Below, in pieces: positions 7,695-11,673 of a stretch of 11,673 nt of DNA; within the stretch, counting starts at the first letter, position 1, and the number at the start of each line of letters is the position of its first letter. The position numbers and the translations under genes are program-made. This DNA comes from Methylococcaceae bacterium NSP1-1 (lineage in GTDB: Bacteria; Pseudomonadota; Gammaproteobacteria; Methylococcales; Methylomonadaceae), in NCBI GenBank assembly GCA_002256465.1, contig NQJG01000050.1:1-11673 (forward strand). Direction: 5' to 3'. Under the pieces are notes generated by a model. That model saw only the letters and a program-made list of their open reading frames with translations. It did not search any database and was not told where the DNA came from.

Positions 7695-8893
7695 AGTTCT
7701 ATCCCCTCACGTTTAGCCATTGTTTGCATATCTTTATCGCCACGACCGGATAGATTCACAATGATAATTTCGTCTTTACTCATAGTGGGAGCAAGTTTCA
7801 TGGTGTAAGCCATGGCATGGCTGGATTCCAGTGCAGGAATAATGCCTTCCATGCGCGTCAAGGCATAAAAACCTTCAAGTGCTTCGGTGTCGGTTATGTT
7901 GACGTAAGTTGCCCGTCCGGTATCCTTTAACCACGCATGTTCAGGGCCTACGCCGGGATAATCCAGACCTGCAGAAATAGAATGCGTCTCGATAATTTCA
8001 CCGTCATCATCAGCCATTAGATAGGTGCGATTACCATGTAATACGCCCGGCCGACCAGCACACAAAGGCGCTGAATGCCTGCCCGTTGCAATGCCGTCAC
8101 CCGCTGCTTCAACGCCATACATTTTAACTGATTCATCTTCAATAAAGGGATAAAACAAACCGATAGCATTTGAGCCACCGCCTACACAAGCCACTAACGC
8201 ATCAGGTAAACGTCCTGTTGCTTCCTGACATTGCTGTTTGGATTCACGCCCAATAATTGCCTGAAAATCTCTGACCATTGCGGGATAGGGATGGGGGCCT
8301 GCAACCGTACCAATAATGTAAAAAGTGTTATCAACATTGGTAACCCAATCTCTGAGCGCTTCGTTCAAGGCATCTTTCAGGGTTTTAGATCCTGACTCAA
8401 CTGCGACCACTTTAGCACCCAGCAACTTCATGCGGTACACATTTAAGGATTGACGGGCAACGTCAACGGCACCCATATAAACAACGCATTCCAGTCCCAG
8501 TCTTGCGGCAACTGTAGCCGTTGCAACTCCGTGTTGACCTGCTCCTGTTTCAGCAATAATACGTGTTTTTCCCATTCTCTTGGCCAATAACGCCTGGCCA
8601 ACTGTATTGTTGATTTTATGTGAGCCTGTGTGATTAAGGTCTTCGCGTTTTAAATAGATCTGCGCGCCGCCCAGTTCTCGACTCCAGCGTTCAGCATAAT
8701 ACAAAGGCGAAGGTCGTCCTACATAATATTTTAAATCAGCATCCAGTTCCGCTATAAATTCCGGATCATTTAAATACTGGTGATAGGCAGCATTTAACTC
8801 CTGAATGGGTGGTATCAATGTTTCAGCTACAAAAATTCCACCATAAGGGCCAAAATGTCCTCGCTCATCGGGCATATTATATTTTTCGGTCAT
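7691..8893 (-). CDS. trpB: Tryptophan synthase beta subunit
   Basis: PLP enzyme that condenses indole with L-serine to form L-tryptophan, paired with TrpA. The 400 residues match the TrpB1-type enzyme (about 397). The N-terminus has [18 protein letters not shown] (~9-26). HTGSHKINN (~88-96) carries the Schiff-base Lys93, and [13 protein letters not shown] (~114-126) carries the catalytic Glu115 (Salmonella Glu109). [10 protein letters not shown] binds the PLP phosphate, and [16 protein letters not shown] is also family-typical. The ATG at 8893 overlaps the trpF stop by 4 bases (ATGA), and the trpB stop overlaps trpA in the same way, consistent with coupled translation and balanced subunit production. 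No residue is missing and no internal start is needed. Confidence 0.98.
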   Translation of the reverse strand: MTEKYNMPDERGHFGPYGGIFVAETLIPPIQELNAAYHQYLNDPEFIAELDADLKYYVGRPSPLYYAERWSRELGGAQIYLKREDLNHTGSHKINNTVGQALLAKRMGKTRIIAETGAGQHGVATATVAARLGLECVVYMGAVDVARQSLNVYRMKLLGAKVVAVESGSKTLKDALNEALRDWVTNVDNTFYIIGTVAGPHPYPAMVRDFQAIIGRESKQQCQEATGRLPDALVACVGGGSNAIGLFYPFIEDESVKMYGVEAAGDGIATGRHSAPLCAGRPGVLHGNRTYLMADDDGEIIETHSISAGLDYPGVGPEHAWLKDTGRATYVNITDTEALEGFYALTRMEGIIPALESSHAMAYTMKLAPTMSKDEIIIVNLSGRGDKDMQTMAKREGIEL

Positions 8894-9522
8894 GTTGTTA
8901 CTCTGTCACCCTCATTAACTTGTTTTATAAATGCCGCCATTTTAAGCGAGTCTTTAACGCCTTTGTTTGCTTCCACACCGCTACTGACATCAAGGGCGTA
9001 AGGTCTTACGGTTTGCACTGCCTGTTTGGCGTTAGTTTCATCCAAGCCGCCCGCCAGTATAACTGGCAAAATACATTGCCTGGGAATCAGTTTCCAGTCA
9101 AATTGAGTGCCGGTTCCGCCTTTTGCGTCTGGATGATAGGCATCCAGCAACAACCCTGCTGCATCATGATAATGCAGTGCCAAAGCGCCTATATCAATAC
9201 CATCATGCATTTTCACTGCTTTAATGTATCGTTGACCATAAGTTCTGCAAGCCTCTGCGGGCTCATCACCATGAAACTGAAGGCAGTCAATCGAGACCCT
9301 GGACAAAACCTCGCGTATCCGTTCTTCCCGCTCGTCAACAAACAAAGCAACAACCGAGGTAAAAGCGGGCAGGGCATTGACAATCTTGACGGCCTGTTCA
9401 ATCTCAACATGTCGTGGGCTGGGGGGGTAAAATACCAAACCAATTGCGTCTACACCCAAGTGCGCTGCATAAACAGCATCTTCAACACGGGTAAAACCGC
9501 AAATTTTAACGCGAGTTCGCAT
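8890..9522 (-). CDS. trpF: Phosphoribosylanthranilate isomerase
   Basis: Isomerises N-(5-phosphoribosyl)anthranilate to the carboxyphenylamino-deoxyribulose phosphate used by TrpC. It is a single-domain (beta/alpha)8 protein of 210 residues, not fused to TrpC as in E. coli. RVKICGFTR (~4-12) holds the general-base Cys8, and [20 protein letters not shown] holds the general-acid Asp127. Other family motifs are [19 protein letters not shown] (~81-87), [10 protein letters not shown] and ALDVSSGVE. The ATG at 9522 fits the family N-terminus, although no good ribosome binding site precedes it. It is the first gene of the unbroken trpF-B-A series and follows a 185-bp gap, so the operon promoter is expected there. 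Confidence 0.97.
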   Translation of the reverse strand: MRTRVKICGFTRVEDAVYAAHLGVDAIGLVFYPPSPRHVEIEQAVKIVNALPAFTSVVALFVDEREERIREVLSRVSIDCLQFHGDEPAEACRTYGQRYIKAVKMHDGIDIGALALHYHDAAGLLLDAYHPDAKGGTGTQFDWKLIPRQCILPVILAGGLDETNAKQAVQTVRPYALDVSSGVEANKGVKDSLKMAAFIKQVNEGDRVTT

Positions 9523-9549
9523 AAAGTGATATGAGAATTTATTGAATAA

Positions 9550-9579
9550 AATTTAGCCGCCTAGGATAACACAAAACAA
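9550..9579 (-). promoter_or_regulatory. Possible sigma-70-type promoter for the trpF operon
   Basis: On the minus strand TTGTTT (9574-9579) and TAAATT (9550-9555) are 18 bases apart, about 30 bp before the trpF start. Both boxes deviate from consensus and the region is AT-rich, so this is only a candidate. No trp leader peptide with Trp codons or attenuator pair was seen in the 9523-9707 gap. Confidence 0.2.
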
Positions 9580-9591
9580 AGTTGAACTTTG
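9577..9591 (-). terminator. Weak hairpin with short T-run downstream of fhs
   Basis: A 6-bp inverted repeat, CAAAGT / ACTTTG, with a 3-base loop lies about 116 bp after the fhs stop. On the minus strand it is followed by TTTTGTGTT, in the order of an intrinsic terminator for fhs. The stem is short and AT-rich, and it abuts the possible trpF promoter, so the call is tentative. Confidence 0.25.
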
Positions 9592-9707
9592 CCTGAAAAT
9601 CAATCATCACCAGAAAATTGTATGGCAAAGCTTAATTGGATTTCAGTAACGAAGAATCAATAATACTTTCTCGTCTCTGAAGTGAAGCTATCTTACAGAC
9701 TGCCGAC

Positions 9708-11356
9708 CTAAAACAACCCCGTTATTCTGCCATTATCATCAATATCAATTCTTTCTGCGGCGGGTACTTTGGGTAAGCCCGGCATGGTCATTATGTCGCC
9801 TGCAATAGCGACTATAAAACCCGCGCCATTGGCTAGCCTGACTTCTCGAATTTCCAGCGTATGTCCGGAAGGTGCACCTTTAACTGTGGGATTTGTTGAA
9901 AATGACATTTGCGTTTTTGCCATGCAGATCGGGAATTTTCTGTATTCGTTATCCCATGCGGCGAGTTGGGCTTTTACTTTAGCATTGGCGGTGACACCAC
10001 TCGCGCCGTATAACTTGCTTGCAATCGCTTCGATTTTTCCCCACAAACTGAGGTTTTCATCGTAGACGTAGGTAAATCCAGGTTCGCGGTGGTCAACGAT
10101 GTTAACAACGGTCTGTGCCAAGGTTTCTGCGCCTGCACCACCTGATGCCCAATGCCTTGAAATCACGCTGGTCGCGCCTATAGCGCTACATTTTTGTTGT
10201 AGTAAAGCGAGTTCTGCATCAGTGTCAAAAGTAAAATGGTTAATGCACACGACACAAGGCAACCCGTAATGCTCGGTAATGTTGAGGTAGTGACGTTCAA
10301 GATTGGCAAAGCCTTGTTCCAGCGCTGCCAGATTTTCACTGTTTAAGGCTTCTTTGGCTATGCCGCCATGGAATTTAAGCGCTCTGATGGTGGCAACCAA
10401 AACCACTGCCGAGGGTTTTAGCCCAGACATGCGACATTTAATGTCAATAAATTTTTCAGCGCCCAAATCAGCCCCGAAACCCGCTTCGGTCACGACATAA
10501 TCAGCCAGTTTTAACGCTGTTTTGGTGGCGGTTACTGTATTGCAACCGTGGGCGATATTGGCAAAGGGACCGCCATGAATAATAGCGATGTTGTTTTCCA
10601 GTGTTTGCACCAGATTGGGTTTGATGGCATCTTTTAATAAGGCGGCCATTGCGCCTTGGGCATTCAAATCACGGGCATAAACGGGGGTAATATTGTCGGA
10701 TTTATAGCCGATAACGATGCGTCCCAGACGTTCCTTAAGGTCAACGCGGCTGGTGGCCAGGCAAAGAATCGCCATAACTTCAGAAGCGACCACGATATCA
10801 TAGCCATCTTCACGCAAATAACCATTCGCAGTTCCTCCCATACCGACCACGATGTTGCGCAAGGCGCGGTCGTTCATATCAACAACGCGTTTCCATTGGA
10901 TGCGTCTTGGGTCTATATCCAGGGCATTACCGTGATTGATGTGGTTATCTATCAAAGCTGATAACAGATTATGTGCAACGCCGATAGCGTGAAAGTCACC
11001 GGTAAAATGCAAATTGATGTCTTCCATAGGAACGACTTGCGAATAGCCGCCACCCGCCGCGCCGCCTTTTACCCCAAAGCACGGCCCTAATGAAGGTTCA
11101 CGCAGGCAAATTATGGTTTTTTTGCCAATGCGGTTCATGGCATCGCCCATTCTCCTGCTGGGGTTGGGCTGATAGCAGTCACCAGAATCAGCTTGCCGTC
11201 TTGTTGATCGGTCAGGCTGTTGATATATTCCAGCGATATTTTGGCTTTGTAATGACCGAAGGGGTCCAGGTGCTCGGCTTCTATGCCATACTGTTCTTTC
11301 GCCAGCTCGATGATGGGTCGCATCGTGGCGTGTTGAGCGATTTCAATATCAGACAT
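9708..11356 (-). pseudogene. fhs: Formate-tetrahydrofolate ligase, frameshifted and lacking the P-loop
   Basis: The intact enzyme makes 10-formyl-tetrahydrofolate from formate, THF and ATP in the cytosol. The first piece, from the ATG at 11356 (GGAAAA 5 bases upstream), reads [15 protein letters not shown] and continues correctly to [14 protein letters not shown], then shifts into WAMP and stops at 11135. The second piece begins near 11150 with [12 protein letters not shown] and runs intact to 9708. It includes [44 protein letters not shown] and [12 protein letters not shown]. Family proteins have GKTTTTVGL between PAGE and GDAMNR, so about 8 codons plus one base (about 25 nt) are missing. 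Adding 25 nt gives 557 residues, the normal family length. The lost segment is the ATP-binding P-loop, so even a ribosomal frameshift could not yield normal enzyme. The ATG opening the second piece overlaps the junction and is not a native start. Confidence 0.92.
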
Positions 11357-11414
11357 GATTGTTTTCCAAAAGAAGGGGGATTAATTTTTGATTAAATGAA
11401 TGTGATGGTATATC

Positions 11415-11440
11415 GGCTAGCGAGTCGACCCCAGCTAGTC
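11415..11440. other. Inverted repeat between the PemK-like gene and fhs
   Basis: GGCTAGC and GCTAGTC can pair over 7 positions, one of them G-T, around a 12-base loop that contains the palindrome GTCGAC. It begins at the stop codon of the PemK-like gene. No T-run follows on the minus strand. It may be a terminator-like or mRNA-end structure. No convincing promoter for fhs was seen in 11357-11439. Confidence 0.3.
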
Positions 11441-11673
11441 TATTGACCATTTTTCAGTATTTGTAAAATGGCGCTTATGACTTTTTCATGTGCCGCATCT
11501 GTCAGTGTGGCTATTTTTTTATTGAATAGCGCCGCATTGGCTGTGAATAGTTTACTGGGTCGAACAAAGCTGACCAGGTTCAGGCCGCCATTTTTATAAT
11601 CGGTCTCGTCAATGAGTATAGCCTTGTTGTCGTTATATGATTTACTGGTGATTTGACACAATATCCAATCGTT
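11440..11673 (-). CDS. PemK/MazF-type toxin-like protein (5' end outside window)
   Basis: The frame is open from the right edge to the TAG at 11440-11442, giving 77 C-terminal residues. The segment NDWILCQITSKSYNDNKAI, followed by VSFVRPSKLFTAN and a helical tail ending AILQILKNGQ, resembles the C-terminal half of PemK/MazF-fold proteins. Those proteins are ribosome-associated or free mRNA endonucleases paired with a small antitoxin. The TTG at 11661 could be taken as a start, but reading continues with sensible family sequence to the edge, so the true start lies outside. The antitoxin, if any, would also be beyond the edge; none follows downstream. Toxin activity is a family inference, and the N-terminal catalytic residues are not in view. 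Confidence 0.65.
   Translation of the reverse strand, partial: NDWILCQITSKSYNDNKAILIDETDYKNGGLNLVSFVRPSKLFTANAALFNKKIATLTDAAHEKVISAILQILKNGQ

Noticed and set aside
8809..9534. 241-codon plus-strand open frame opposite trpF and the trpB start
   Set aside because: It is antisense to two certain genes, and its translation shows no domain, only residues expected from reverse reading of trpF.
9523..9707. trp attenuator or T-box-like leader ahead of trpF
   Set aside because: No short leader peptide with tandem Trp codons and no competing terminator/antiterminator pair could be recognised in the gap.
11135..11150. Programmed ribosomal frameshift joining the two fhs pieces
   Set aside because: No slippery heptamer or pseudoknot is evident, and the P-loop codons are absent, so frameshifting could not restore a normal enzyme.
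1..11673. CRISPR array, tRNA/rRNA, insertion sequence, prophage or new defence system
   Set aside because: No regularly spaced repeats, terminal inverted repeats, transposase, integrase or RNA gene was found on either strand; the content is core metabolism.

Overview
The window reads as chromosomal housekeeping DNA of a gammaproteobacterium. Every supported gene lies on the minus strand, so transcription runs from the right end to the left. The order trpF-trpB-trpA-accD-folC-dedD-(cvpA remnant)-purF-metZ is an extended form of the gammaproteobacterial accD-folC-dedD-cvpA-purF block. The trp and metZ extensions, an adjacent formate-tetrahydrofolate ligase and moderate GC content suggest a methylotroph/methanotroph-like (Methylococcales-type) organism. 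That assignment is an inference and rests on no marker gene.

Layout in transcription order: (i) 11673-11440, the C-terminal end of a PemK/MazF-type protein entering from the right edge; (ii) 11356-9708, fhs, broken by a short deletion that removes its ATP-binding P-loop; (iii) a 185-bp gap with a weak hairpin and a possible promoter; (iv) 9522-6882, trpF, trpB and trpA, joined by two 4-bp stop/start overlaps; (v) 6844-5839, accD, frameshifted by an exact 31-bp tandem duplication and also carrying an older in-frame 36-bp repeat; (vi) 5815-3737, folC and dedD; (vii) 3736-3610, where cvpA is expected but only its first ~20 codons can be recognised; (viii) 3609-921, purF and metZ; (ix) 891-1, a PfkB-family sugar kinase running off the left edge.

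The genes supply central biosynthesis: the last three steps of tryptophan synthesis, malonyl-CoA for fatty acids (AccD), folate polyglutamylation (FolC), C1 loading of tetrahydrofolate (Fhs), the first step of purine synthesis (PurF) and sulfhydrylation to homocysteine (MetZ). DedD is a SPOR-domain cell-envelope/division protein.

I see no new defence, mobile or RNA-based system. What is unusual is damage: three conserved genes (fhs, accD, cvpA) in under 8 kb carry separate lesions while all their neighbours are intact. AccD is normally essential, and the accD lesion is an exact duplication of k-mer-like length. Assembly error is therefore at least as likely as real gene decay and should be excluded first.
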